64,000 bases of DNA from Tamlana crocina (GTDB lineage Bacteria; Bacteroidota; Bacteroidia; Flavobacteriales; Flavobacteriaceae). Positions 16,653 to 24,385 of the stretch are shown piece after piece; position 1 is the stretch's first letter, and each line of letters starts with the position of its first letter. The notes beneath the pieces are model-generated. The model did no database searches and was not told the origin of the DNA. It saw only the letters and a program-made list of their open reading frames with translations. Location: positions 1,498,001 to 1,562,000 of the forward strand of contig CP158972.1 of assembly GCA_040429635.1 (NCBI GenBank), written 5' to 3'. A program made the position numbers and the translations under genes.

Positions 16653-17368
16653 TTGCGCTCGGTGTTTAATTTTAGCTTGGTTAACATTAAAAAGAAAAGT
16701 GTGATGCTTAAAAAATATACAATATCGCGCGTATCTAAAACACCGCGGCTCATGCTTTTGTAATGGGCATTCATCCCCAATTGCTCAATAAAGTTGCTTG
16801 AGGTGAAATCGGCCACGCCTTCCATTCCGATATAAAAGATGAAACAGATGAAAACGGCCAAAATGAATGCGACAATCTGGTTATCGGACAAGGTGGAAGT
16901 AAACACGCCAATACTGGTGTAGGCGGCCACTAGAAATAGGAGTCCGAAATAAGAACCAATGGTACTGCCCATGTCCAAATTTCCAACGGGATTGCCCAAT
17001 TGGTAAACCGTGTAAACATAGAGTAGGGTGGGCATTAATGCGATAATTATTAAAATGAAAGCTCCAAAATATTTCCCAAGCACCATGTGGAAAACCGAAA
17101 TGGGTTTGGTAAGCAATAGCTCTAAAGTGCCTTGTTTTTTTTCATCGGAAAAGCAGCGCATGGTCACGGCCGGGATTAAAAACAATAGAATCCACGGACT
17201 CAATAAAAAGAACGCCGACAAATCGGCGAAGCCATAATTTAGTATGTTAAATTCTCCTTTAAACAACCAAAGAAACAAACCGTTCAGTACCAAAAAAATG
17301 GCAATAACCAAATAACCAATGGGCGATGCAAAAAACGAGTTGATTTCTTTTTTAAGTATGGCGAACAT
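16649..17368 (-). CDS. gldF: Gliding motility ABC transporter permease GldF
   Basis: A 239-aa ABC-2-type permease with six transmembrane segments. Family blocks: MFAILKKEINSFFASPIGYLV at the N-terminus, the conserved CFSDEKKQGTLELLLTKPIS coupling-helix region at about 68-90, VLGKYFGAFILI, and a final membrane segment before KLKLNTERK. With GldA and GldG it forms the putative gliding ABC transporter. The 5' leader contains a heptamer tract (17380-17432) only 12 bases from the ATG, which is unusual for this gene. Confidence 0.95.
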   Translation of the reverse strand: MFAILKKEINSFFASPIGYLVIAIFLVLNGLFLWLFKGEFNILNYGFADLSAFFLLSPWILLFLIPAVTMRCFSDEKKQGTLELLLTKPISVFHMVLGKYFGAFILIIIALMPTLLYVYTVYQLGNPVGNLDMGSTIGSYFGLLFLVAAYTSIGVFTSTLSDNQIVAFILAVFICFIFYIGMEGVADFTSSNFIEQLGMNAHYKSMSRGVLDTRDIVYFLSITLFFLMLTKLKLNTERK

Positions 17369-17379
17369 TTAATTTATTT

Positions 17380-17432
17380 GGTTTCAGGTTTCAGGTTTCA
17401 GGTTTCAGGTTTCAGGTTTCAGGTTTCAGGTT
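17380..17432. repeat. GGTTTCA heptamer tandem repeat
   Basis: Seven perfect copies of GGTTTCA (17380-17428) plus a partial eighth (to 17432). The tract fills most of the gap between the ABM gene stop (17441) and the gldF start (17368), so in the mRNA it lies in the gldF leader. Confidence 0.95.
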
Positions 17433-17440
17433 GTTTTGTT

Positions 17441-17737
17441 TTAGTCTAATGTTTCCAATTTATCGGCACTCCAAGCTTCTGGCCTTATGCTGAAAAGCGG
17501 TTTTATTTTGCCCCAAACCCGTTTGAATAGTTCTGATTTTTTATAGTTGTTCAAAGCTTCTTCAGATTCCCAATAACTGTAAGTAAAAAAAATAGTGGGG
17601 TTGGTTTTGTCTCTGTAAAGTTCTAAAAAGGTACAGCCTTCAAAAGCCCTGATTTCTCTTTTGGTGTTTTCAAAATTATCGAGAAATATTTCAATATTTT
17701 GTTTGTAAAACCCCATTTTTACTATTCTAACTAGCAT
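17441..17737 (-). CDS. ABM-domain protein in the gldF operon
   Basis: A 98-aa dimeric alpha/beta-barrel protein. The pattern MLVRIVKMGFYKQNIEIFLDNFENTKREIRAFEGCTFLELYRD, FFTYSYWESEEALNNYKKSELF and WGKIKPLF fits small ABM proteins such as putative quinol monooxygenases. It starts 13 bases after the SAM hydrolase gene and precedes gldF, so it shares their transcript. Its substrate is unknown. It is not closely similar to the other ABM protein at 7345-7662. Confidence 0.8.
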   Translation of the reverse strand: MLVRIVKMGFYKQNIEIFLDNFENTKREIRAFEGCTFLELYRDKTNPTIFFTYSYWESEEALNNYKKSELFKRVWGKIKPLFSIRPEAWSADKLETLD

Positions 17738-17750
17738 AATTTTTTTTTAT

Positions 17751-18650
17751 TTAATAATCGGCAGCTTTTGTGATGTTTTGTATGGCTTCCACGCCCTGCG
17801 GAACAACCGGGTCGGGCATAAAACTAACGCTTACGGCATCCATAGGTTTAAGCCCCAAAAGGCTAGAGGCACTGCCAACAGTACTGTTGTTGCTTTTGTA
17901 AAGCGCTATTTCCAAAAAACCTCCAGAGTTGAACACCACTAGTTTGCGGCCTTCGTCGTGGCGTTTGTTTTCTGGAATTTCAAAGTTTACAATACCGCTA
18001 TATTTATCGTATATTTTTTTAAAGCGATAATTGCGGGCCAAAATTTCAAAATTCCTGCCTTTTTGTATGGTTTCGAAAAAGTTCTTTTTAATATTGGTAA
18101 TCACGTTGCCGTAGTTGTCCACATAAATAACACTGCCAATAATTTGCGTTTTGGTATCGTTCACATAGGGCACTATGTTCTTTATGGGCTTTATGTTATC
18201 AATAGCCTTACCAATAACCTCTAATGTACCTCCGCGGGCAATGTGGCAGGCCACTTTTACAAACACATCCAGCACCGGAAAACTAGTTTGTACCCGATCG
18301 TGAATATTGATTTCAACAATTTTTTGAGGCGCTATTTCAGAGCAGATCATACTCATTATCCCGTTGTTGGCGCACACAAAATAATGGTCGTCCAGTTTTA
18401 TGGCAATGTGTTTGTTTTCTGGATTCAGTTCCGAATCGATTCCGATAATATGGATAGTGCCTTTTGGGAAACTACCATAGGCATTTTGAATGATGTAAGC
18501 CGCTTCGGGAATGTTAAACGGCGATACGGCATGCGAGATATCAACAATTTTGGCATCGGGCAACTCACTGTAAATAGCGCCTTTGGTTGCAGCAGCAAAG
18601 TGGTCTTTTTGTCCGAAATCGGTAGTTAATGTTATGATTGCCATAGGCAA
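17751..18650 (-). CDS. S-adenosyl-L-methionine hydroxide adenosyltransferase (SAM hydrolase)
   Basis: A 299-aa DUF62-family enzyme that splits SAM with water to adenosine and methionine; fluorinases and chlorinases share the fold. The N-terminal domain begins AIITLTTDFGQKDHFAAATKGAI. The conserved Asp in LTTDFG and the region DISHAVSPFNIPEAAYIIQNAY are typical. The Asp-Arg-His side-chain triad that marks the hydrolase type needs alignment to assign. The C-terminal domain contains GSVIYVDNYGNVITNI. It is the first gene of the leftward gldF-gldG operon. The physiological role of these hydrolases is still unclear. Confidence 0.88.
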   Translation of the reverse strand: MPMAIITLTTDFGQKDHFAAATKGAIYSELPDAKIVDISHAVSPFNIPEAAYIIQNAYGSFPKGTIHIIGIDSELNPENKHIAIKLDDHYFVCANNGIMSMICSEIAPQKIVEINIHDRVQTSFPVLDVFVKVACHIARGGTLEVIGKAIDNIKPIKNIVPYVNDTKTQIIGSVIYVDNYGNVITNIKKNFFETIQKGRNFEILARNYRFKKIYDKYSGIVNFEIPENKRHDEGRKLVVFNSGGFLEIALYKSNNSTVGSASSLLGLKPMDAVSVSFMPDPVVPQGVEAIQNITKAADY

Positions 18651-18719
18651 ATTGTTGATATGTTTTTCGTAAAACCTTTCCCAAATTTATGTATTTTTGG
18701 GTTATAGTTAAAAGTTACA

Positions 18720-18755
18720 CAAAACTAAGAAATCATTTTTGTCCGTTAGCACAAA
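18720..18755 (-). promoter_or_regulatory. Probable promoter of the SAM hydrolase-gldFG operon
   Basis: On the minus strand, TAGTTTTG (18720-18727) matches TAnnTTTG, with a TTTG-type element at 18752-18755 (spacing 24). It lies 70 bases upstream of the first ATG of the operon, in the divergent gap with phoH. Confidence 0.45.
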
Positions 18756-18800
18756 ATGAAGCTATTTAATGAACAGAATTATTAAAATAATTTTAAGCCT

Positions 18801-19754
18801 TTGAACGAAATTATTCTTGAACTTGAAGAGATTACTCCGAAAGAATTTTTTGGAGCCCAAAATGCCAACATCGAACTTTTAAAAAAGTACTTTCCCAAAT
18901 TAAAAATAGTAGCGCGCGGCAATAAAATTAAAGCCTTTGGAGATGAAGAGTTGCTGGAGGAATTTGACCGCCGAATGACTATGCTTTTTAAGCACTACGG
19001 TAAATACAATAAAATAGACGAAAATACCATAGAGCGCGTATTAACAAGCCAAAGCAGTGATGATTACAGTACATCCGAAAAAAGTGGCGAAGTCATTGTT
19101 CATGGCGTTGGTGGTCGATTGATAAAAGCACAAACGGCCAACCAACGCAAGCTGGTAGAATCTATCAGGAAGAACGATATGGTTTTTGCCATTGGCCCAG
19201 CCGGTACGGGAAAGACATACACGGGAGTGGCATTGGCAGTTCAAGCCTTAAAAAATAAAGAAGTAAAGCGTATTATTTTAACACGTCCAGCAGTAGAGGC
19301 GGGTGAGAATTTAGGTTTTCTTCCGGGCGATTTAAAGGAAAAACTGGATCCGTACATGCAACCGCTTTACGATGCCTTGCGTGATATGATTGCTCCCGAA
19401 AAATTGGCGCACTATATTGAAAACGGTACCATACAAATAGCGCCCTTGGCTTTTATGCGTGGACGTACACTCGATAATGCATTTGTTATTCTTGATGAAG
19501 GACAAAACACCACTCATGCGCAAATGAAGATGTTTTTAACGCGTATGGGTAAAAATGCCAAATTCTTGCTAACGGGCGATCCAGGACAAATTGATTTACC
19601 GCGTCGTACCATTTCAGGTTTAAAAGAAGCGCTTTTAATCCTTAAAAATGTAGAAGGCGTGGGCATGATATTTTTAGACGATAAAGATGTTATTCGTCAC
19701 TCACTCGTTAAAAAGGTTATCGAAGCCTACAAAAGTATAGAAAATAGAGATTAA
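18801..19754 (+). CDS. PhoH-like ATPase
   Basis: A 317-aa cytosolic P-loop protein of the PhoH family (RNA-binding ATPase/helicase-like). The N-terminal part (about 1-100) is a PhoH-associated RNA-binding domain. Walker A GPAGTGKTYTG is near residue 132 and Walker B VILDEGQNTTHAQMKMFLTRMG near 230. The start is TTG, preceded by CCT and followed by AACGAAATT; the family N-terminus (NEIILELEEITPKEFFGAQN) begins directly after it and no ATG fits. It is divergent from the SAM hydrolase operon. Confidence 0.92.
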   Translation: MNEIILELEEITPKEFFGAQNANIELLKKYFPKLKIVARGNKIKAFGDEELLEEFDRRMTMLFKHYGKYNKIDENTIERVLTSQSSDDYSTSEKSGEVIVHGVGGRLIKAQTANQRKLVESIRKNDMVFAIGPAGTGKTYTGVALAVQALKNKEVKRIILTRPAVEAGENLGFLPGDLKEKLDPYMQPLYDALRDMIAPEKLAHYIENGTIQIAPLAFMRGRTLDNAFVILDEGQNTTHAQMKMFLTRMGKNAKFLLTGDPGQIDLPRRTISGLKEALLILKNVEGVGMIFLDDKDVIRHSLVKKVIEAYKSIENRD

Positions 19755-19766
19755 TTTTTATTAGAA

Positions 19767-19838
19767 GCTAATCCCGCTTTCCGCTATATCTTTTTTGCTT
19801 TTAAGGGCAAAAAAGGATGCCGCTTCAATCGGGGCTAA
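19767..19838. repeat. Hairpin-forming intergenic element between phoH and purC
   Basis: A 72-bp sequence with a 9-bp perfect inner stem (CTTTTTTGC / GCAAAAAAG at 19790-19798 and 19807-19815). Loosely complementary outer arms (CTAATCCCGC and ATCGGGGCTA) surround it. It looks like a dispersed flavobacterial repeat rather than a terminator, because no T-run follows the stem. Confidence 0.45.
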
Positions 19839-19896
19839 AACAGTTTATAGTCTTAATTTAGCAGATTAAAAATTTTCAAAATTCAATTAAAAAAAA

Positions 19897-20844
19897 ATGA
19901 GCAATACCATAATAGATACCAATTTTAATTTCCCAAAGCAGAAAAATGTTTACAAAGGAAAAGTTAGGGAAGTTTATAATATAAACGACGAGCAATTGGT
20001 CATGATAGCCACCGATAGGCTATCGGCCTTCGATGTTGTGATGCCTAAAGGTATTCCGTACAAAGGACAAATATTAAACCAAATTGCCACCAAAATGATG
20101 GCTGCTACCGAAGATTTGGTGCCCAATTGGCTCACCGCAACTCCAGACCCGAATGTAGCCGTAGGGCATTTGTGTGAACCGTTTAAGGTAGAAATGGTTA
20201 TTCGTGGTTACATGAGTGGCCATGCGGCACGCGAATATAAAGCGGGTAAACGTTTGCTTTGCGGGGTGCCCATGCCAGAAGGGATGAAAGAAAATGATGC
20301 GTTTCCCGAACCTATAATAACCCCGGCCACTAAAGCAGAAATGGGCGACCACGACGAGGACATTTCTAGGGAAGACATTTTAAAACGTGGTATTGTTTCA
20401 GAAGAAGATTATTTGGTTTTGGAAGATTACACGCGTAAACTGTTTCAAAGAGGAACTGAAATAGCCGCATCACGCGGATTGATTTTGGTGGATACCAAGT
20501 ATGAATTTGGAAAAACTAAGGATGGAAAAATCGTGTTGATTGATGAGATCCACACACCGGATTCCTCACGTTATTTTTATGCCGAAGGCTATGAGGAACG
20601 TCAAGAAAAAGGCGAACCGCAAAAACAGCTTTCAAAAGAGTTTGTTCGCCAATGGCTAATCAGTAATAATTTTCAGGGTTTGGAAGGACAAACCGTCCCT
20701 CACATGAGCGACGAATACATCCAATCGGTTTCAGACCGTTATATCGAACTTTACGAAAACATTACGGGCGAAACTTTTGTAAAAGCCGATGTTTCAGATA
20801 TCCAAAGTAGGATAGAAGCTAATGTTTTGGAGTATTTGAAGTAG
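19897..20844 (+). CDS. purC: SAICAR synthetase (purine biosynthesis)
   Basis: A 315-aa enzyme that ligates aspartate to CAIR using ATP, giving SAICAR in IMP synthesis. Visible motifs are KGKVREVYN (phosphate-binding), [34 protein letters not shown], and the family signature [16 protein letters not shown]. The length (315 rather than about 240) and the C-terminal extension [18 protein letters not shown] are typical of the Bacteroidota/eukaryote-like long form. A terminator follows at once. The gene is monocistronic. Confidence 0.96.
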   Translation: MSNTIIDTNFNFPKQKNVYKGKVREVYNINDEQLVMIATDRLSAFDVVMPKGIPYKGQILNQIATKMMAATEDLVPNWLTATPDPNVAVGHLCEPFKVEMVIRGYMSGHAAREYKAGKRLLCGVPMPEGMKENDAFPEPIITPATKAEMGDHDEDISREDILKRGIVSEEDYLVLEDYTRKLFQRGTEIAASRGLILVDTKYEFGKTKDGKIVLIDEIHTPDSSRYFYAEGYEERQEKGEPQKQLSKEFVRQWLISNNFQGLEGQTVPHMSDEYIQSVSDRYIELYENITGETFVKADVSDIQSRIEANVLEYLK

Positions 20845-20883
20845 AGGAAGATGAACTTCTCTCGTGTGTTGGTATTCATAGTA

Positions 20884-20918
20884 AAAAAGGTGCATGATTT
20901 AAATTAAGCACCTTTTTT
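20884..20918. terminator. Bidirectional terminator after purC
   Basis: An 11-bp stem (AAAAAAGGTGC / GCACCTTTTTT) around a 14-base loop. It lies between purC and the convergent repeat-protein gene; the A and T runs allow function in both directions. Confidence 0.8.
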
Positions 20919-20942
20919 ACTAACGAAAATATTAGGAATTAA

Positions 20943-22748
20943 TTATAATAGATACCATTTTCCATTTACATAGATAATGTGAATTATGCCAGCACCTGAT
21001 AAAGAAGTAGGGGTTGTAATGTTTAAAGAGGGATTGGCTTGAAGAGTTTTTCCATTAGGATCAAGTATTGTTCCGTTTACATGATGTATACATATATTTT
21101 GCCCTTCTGAAGGTGATGCTGGTAGTGATACTGTTGATGTACCTGGTACAGTAGCAATTTGGTTTTCGGTAGTTAATGTCGTATCTGAGTTTACTACTGT
21201 AGCTACCCATACTGGACCACCACCAGAAGGTAAATCAATCCAGGCATAGTTTCCACTACCATCGGTTTTTAAAACCTGTCCGTCGTTTCCACCGGTTGGC
21301 AGTTCAATTTCGTTGGTCACAGAGCCATCCACCTCAGCAGTTAAATATCCATTATTCGCTACGAAAGCATCTACTTGCGTTTCGTTCAGTTGTGTGTCTG
21401 TATCTGTGGTTTGGTCAATCCAGGCATAGTTTCCACTACCATCGGTTTTTAAAACCTGTCCGTCGTTTCCACCGGTTGGCAGTTCAATTTCGTTGGTCAC
21501 AGAGCCATCCACCTCAGCAGTTAAATATCCATTATTCGCTACGAAAGCATCTACTTGCGTTTCGTTCAGTTGTGTGTCTGTATCTGTGGTTTGGTCAATC
21601 CAGGCATAGTTTCCACTACCATCGGTTTTTAAAACCTGTCCGTCGTTTCCACCGGTTGGCAGTTCAATTTCGTTGGTCACAGAGCCATCCACCTCAGCAG
21701 TTAAATATCCATTATTCGCTACGAAAGCATCTACTTGCGTTTCGTTCAGTTGTGTGTCTGTATCTGTGGTTTGGTCAATCCAGGCATAGTTTCCACTACC
21801 ATCGGTTTTTAAAACCTGTCCGTCGTTTCCACCGGTTGGCAGTTCAATTTCGTTGGTCACAGAGCCATCCACCTCAGCAGTTAAATATCCATTATTCGCT
21901 ACGAAAGCATCTACTTGCGTTTCGTTCAGTTGTGTGTCTGTATCTGTGGTTTGGTCAATCCAGGCATAGTTTCCACTACCATCGGTTTTTAAAACCTGTC
22001 CGTCGTTTCCACCGGTTGGCAGTTCAATTTCGTTGGTCACAGAGCCATCTACTTCAGCAGTTAAATATCCATTATTCGCTACGAAAGCATCTACTTGCGT
22101 TTCGTTCAGTTGTGTGTCGGTATCTGTGGTTTGGTCAATCCAGGCATAGTTTCCACTACCATCGGTTTTTAAAACCTGCCCGTCGTTTCCACCGGTTGGC
22201 AGTTCAATTTCGTTGGTTACAGAGCCATCTACTTCAGCAGAAAGTTTATTGTTCCAGTTAATGATGTCTGTGCTTGTAATACCCTCAGCCGCCGAAGCTG
22301 TGAAAGTAGGATCGGTTTCATTAATACCACCAGAAATGCTCTCGGCCGTTTTGGCATGCAGCGCGTAGGGTACACTCATTAGTTGGCTAGTGCCAGTAAT
22401 AGTGTAAGTGTTTCCTCCGTTAGGATCAATTTCAGTTTTTATAAAATACGTGTCGTTGCCCCATTCAATAGTGTTAAAAGCCCCGCTAACTAAATTTCCG
22501 GTACCAATTTCTAGGTTGATAAGGCCATTAGCGTTGCTGGTAGAATTTTGTGTTTCAACATAAACGGGCGTGCCATTGGCCGTACCTTGCAAAATACTTA
22601 TTTGTACACCCACCGATTGGTTGGACAAGATAGTGTTGCTCGAATTTCTAACAATGGCTTGGTAGCTTAATTTTTCGGGAGATTGTGCGTTTAAGCTTAG
22701 TGTGAGGGCAAAGAAAAAAGCGGTTAAAAATTGTAATGGTTTGTTCAT
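20943..22748 (-). CDS. Secreted repeat protein with 60-residue tandem repeats
   Basis: A 601-aa exported protein with a Sec signal (MNKPLQFLTAFFFALTLSLNAQ). Residues about 22-170 form an N-terminal domain (SYQAIVRNSSNTILSNQSVG, FIKTEIDPNGGNTYTITGTSQL) common in Bacteroidota surface proteins. It is followed by five and a half copies of a 60-residue unit that starts EVDGSVTNEIELPTGGNDGQ, continues with VLKTDGSGNYAWID and ends with an NGYLTA segment. A short C-terminal domain follows (GKTLQANPSLNITTPTSLSG). No T9SS signal is obvious at the C-terminus. It follows, by 6 bases, a T9SS-signal protein gene that it may depend on. The repeat type resembles stalk or tail-fibre modules; a surface adhesin or fibre is likely but unproven. 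Confidence 0.8.
   Translation of the reverse strand: MNKPLQFLTAFFFALTLSLNAQSPEKLSYQAIVRNSSNTILSNQSVGVQISILQGTANGTPVYVETQNSTSNANGLINLEIGTGNLVSGAFNTIEWGNDTYFIKTEIDPNGGNTYTITGTSQLMSVPYALHAKTAESISGGINETDPTFTASAAEGITSTDIINWNNKLSAEVDGSVTNEIELPTGGNDGQVLKTDGSGNYAWIDQTTDTDTQLNETQVDAFVANNGYLTAEVDGSVTNEIELPTGGNDGQVLKTDGSGNYAWIDQTTDTDTQLNETQVDAFVANNGYLTAEVDGSVTNEIELPTGGNDGQVLKTDGSGNYAWIDQTTDTDTQLNETQVDAFVANNGYLTAEVDGSVTNEIELPTGGNDGQVLKTDGSGNYAWIDQTTDTDTQLNETQVDAFVANNGYLTAEVDGSVTNEIELPTGGNDGQVLKTDGSGNYAWIDQTTDTDTQLNETQVDAFVANNGYLTAEVDGSVTNEIELPTGGNDGQVLKTDGSGNYAWIDLPSGGGPVWVATVVNSDTTLTTENQIATVPGTSTVSLPASPSEGQNICIHHVNGTILDPNGKTLQANPSLNITTPTSLSGAGIIHIIYVNGKWYLL
21239..22240. repeat. 180-bp near-identical tandem repeat array
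   Basis: About 5.6 copies of a 180-bp unit (60 codons). Units beginning at 21241, 21421, 21601 and 21781 are identical by eye. Those near 21961 and 22141 carry a few silent or near-silent changes (for example CCACCTC to CTACTTC, GTGTCTG to GTGTCGG, and CCTGTCC to CCTGCCC). The older-looking end lies toward the N-terminal coding side. Confidence 0.97.
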
Positions 22749-22754
22749 GGTAGG

Positions 22755-23246
22755 TTAATTTTTGATGATTTTAAAAGATTTTGTGGTTTGGTTATTTTGT
22801 ATTTTTAAAATATAGGAAGCGGTTGGCAGGTCGTTGACAAGAATTTTTGTCGAGCTTCCATTTACGCGTCCTTTTCGTACTATTTGTCCCGATGTATTAA
22901 ATAGTTGGTAATCCATAGGGGCTTCCTCGATTCCGTTTATGTTAACATTAAGAATCGATGTGGTTGGGTTTGGATAGGTTGTAATTTCAAAATTGGTTTG
23001 TAGATCAATAATGCTCAGGTTAGCATCGTCGAAGGCAAATTGAATGCCTTGTATGGCCGAGCCATCTTCGCTAGAGTTGTTTACATGAATCATTTGACCT
23101 ACGGAGTAGCTGATACTGCCTCCGCTGCCGGTAGCATTATTTCCAGAGGCAACCATTGTCTGCTGGGCATCCATTTGGTTAGCTGCCAATCCAAAAAAGG
23201 CCGTCGCTAAAGCCAGTTTTAGGGCTTTTTTTCTTTGCTGTTTCAT
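22755..23246 (-). CDS. Small secreted protein with T9SS type A sorting domain
   Basis: A 163-aa protein: a Sec signal (about 1-28, MKQQRKKALKLALATAFFGL...), a short glycine-rich head (SGNNATGSGGSISYSVGQMIHV), and a C-terminal Por-secretion/T9SS sorting domain from about residue 85. The sorting domain is seen in EITTYPNPTTSILNVNI, DYQLFNTSGQIVRKGRV and LPTASYILKIQNNQTTKSFKIIKN. T9SS moves such proteins across the outer membrane. The gene sits immediately upstream of the repeat-protein gene (6-base gap) and shares its promoter, so the pair likely forms one surface system. The head has no recognised domain. Confidence 0.88.
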   Translation of the reverse strand: MKQQRKKALKLALATAFFGLAANQMDAQQTMVASGNNATGSGGSISYSVGQMIHVNNSSEDGSAIQGIQFAFDDANLSIIDLQTNFEITTYPNPTTSILNVNINGIEEAPMDYQLFNTSGQIVRKGRVNGSSTKILVNDLPTASYILKIQNNQTTKSFKIIKN

Positions 23247-23305
23247 TAAAGGTTGGATTTGAGGTTATTAAATAAGTTGTCGATAAAGTGTTTTAAAAGT
23301 CCGTT

Positions 23306-23338
23306 CAAATGTAATGTTTTTATTTTAATAAAAACAAA
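23306..23338 (-). promoter_or_regulatory. Promoter of the T9SS/repeat-protein pair
   Basis: Read on the minus strand, TTTG (23335-23338), a 21-base spacer, and TACATTTG (23306-23313) fit the Bacteroidota promoter consensus. It is 60 bases upstream of the first ATG. Confidence 0.6.
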
Positions 23339-23470
23339 TCCTACAAAAAAAATAATTTTTTTAAGGTTACTATACCTTAAATTTTGGTTTTAGTACTGGG
23401 GGGGTATTATCAGTGTTTAGAAGGAGGCGTAAGCTGTTTTTTTAAGTGGCTACTTTTCTAATTAGTATTT

Positions 23471-24244
23471 CTATAATTCCTTCAATTTTATATTTCTAAA
23501 CTCCACTTTCATTGGAGGGCCAGTGTGTACTTGTACTCCAATAAAACCAGAGTTTGAGCGATTTATTGGGTCGTTGTCGGTAACATCACTCATGAGTATG
23601 CCGTTAACAAAATGTTTCAGTCGGTTTCCTTTTGCGATGATGTGAAAAGTATTCCAATCATAGGTTTTGATATGTTTTGCCAAATCATCGGCACTGCCCA
23701 ATGATTCAGCAACATCCAAACTTTGCCATCTGTTGTTTTTTACATTTAATCTCAGTGAGTCCGGGCTTTGGTTTTTGGGTTGTGGGTTTACAGTGGTTTT
23801 TTCACCACGACTGGCCAATGTGGTTCTTCCGCGTTCTTCATAGTTCATTCCAGTATATCTCATTCGGCCATCCATATCGCCTTGGTAGCCTTTTAAAGCA
23901 AATGGGAGTGAATCAATCATGGTACTTCTGTAGTTGATACCACTATTGCCTTTGTCAGAAATTTTAAAATCCAATTTCAGTTCAAAATCTGAAGGTTTAC
24001 CACCTTGCCAAATAATAAAGGTATTTCTTTTAAGCAATGTTTCTGGGGTGACTTCGCCAACCAGATTGCCGTTTTTTACACTCCAATAGGTGAGGTCACC
24101 ATTCCAATTTTCAAGGTTCTTTCCGTTGAAAATACTAACAAAACCTTCTGAGTCTGTTTTTGAACTGTTTTTACAGTTATATAAAGAAATAAAAGTTAAA
24201 CAAATAAATAGTAATCGGTATACAGTATGGCTGTTCTGAAGCAT
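23471..24244 (-). CDS. DUF1080 (3-keto-disaccharide hydrolase) lipoprotein
   Basis: A 257-aa lipoprotein: signal ending at LYNC (Cys near 24), then one DUF1080 domain with a jelly-roll (concanavalin-like) fold. Visible family pattern: FVSIFNGKNLENWNGDLTYW, GNLVGEVTPE, IIWQGGKPSDFELKLDFKIS, GNSGINYRS, and the C-terminal SGFIGVQVHTGPPMKVEFRNIKLKEL. DUF1080 enzymes remove 3-keto-glucose from 3-keto-disaccharides; the substrate of this copy is unknown. A TAnnTTTG box lies on the minus strand at 24279-24286, about 35 bases before the ATG. The gene stands alone, with no sugar transport genes beside it. Confidence 0.87.
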   Translation of the reverse strand: MLQNSHTVYRLLFICLTFISLYNCKNSSKTDSEGFVSIFNGKNLENWNGDLTYWSVKNGNLVGEVTPETLLKRNTFIIWQGGKPSDFELKLDFKISDKGNSGINYRSTMIDSLPFALKGYQGDMDGRMRYTGMNYEERGRTTLASRGEKTTVNPQPKNQSPDSLRLNVKNNRWQSLDVAESLGSADDLAKHIKTYDWNTFHIIAKGNRLKHFVNGILMSDVTDNDPINRSNSGFIGVQVHTGPPMKVEFRNIKLKEL

Positions 24245-24332
24245 GTCTTTTCGGAATTTAATTGATGAAATATGTTTACAAAACTATAAATCTAATGAAA
24301 ATATACTTTGGCAGGCCAGAATGTTGAAAACA

Positions 24333-24366
24333 AAAAAGCCCAGCCTAAAAAGGTTGAGCTTTTCTA
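24333..24366 (-). terminator. Terminator after the OmpA-family gene
   Basis: On the minus strand, a 12-bp imperfect stem (AAAAGCTCAACC / GGCTGGGCTTTT, one G-U and one A-C) with a short loop, followed by a T-run. It lies 20 bases downstream of the OmpA-family stop. Confidence 0.7.
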
Positions 24367-24385
24367 AAATTATTTTAAAAGCAGA

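Noticed and set aside
21296-22261. 321-aa open frame on the plus strand opposite the repeat-protein gene
   Set aside because: It is only the antisense reading of the 180-bp repeat; because each repeat is 60 codons, any frame without stops extends over all copies. Composition is unlike a real protein.
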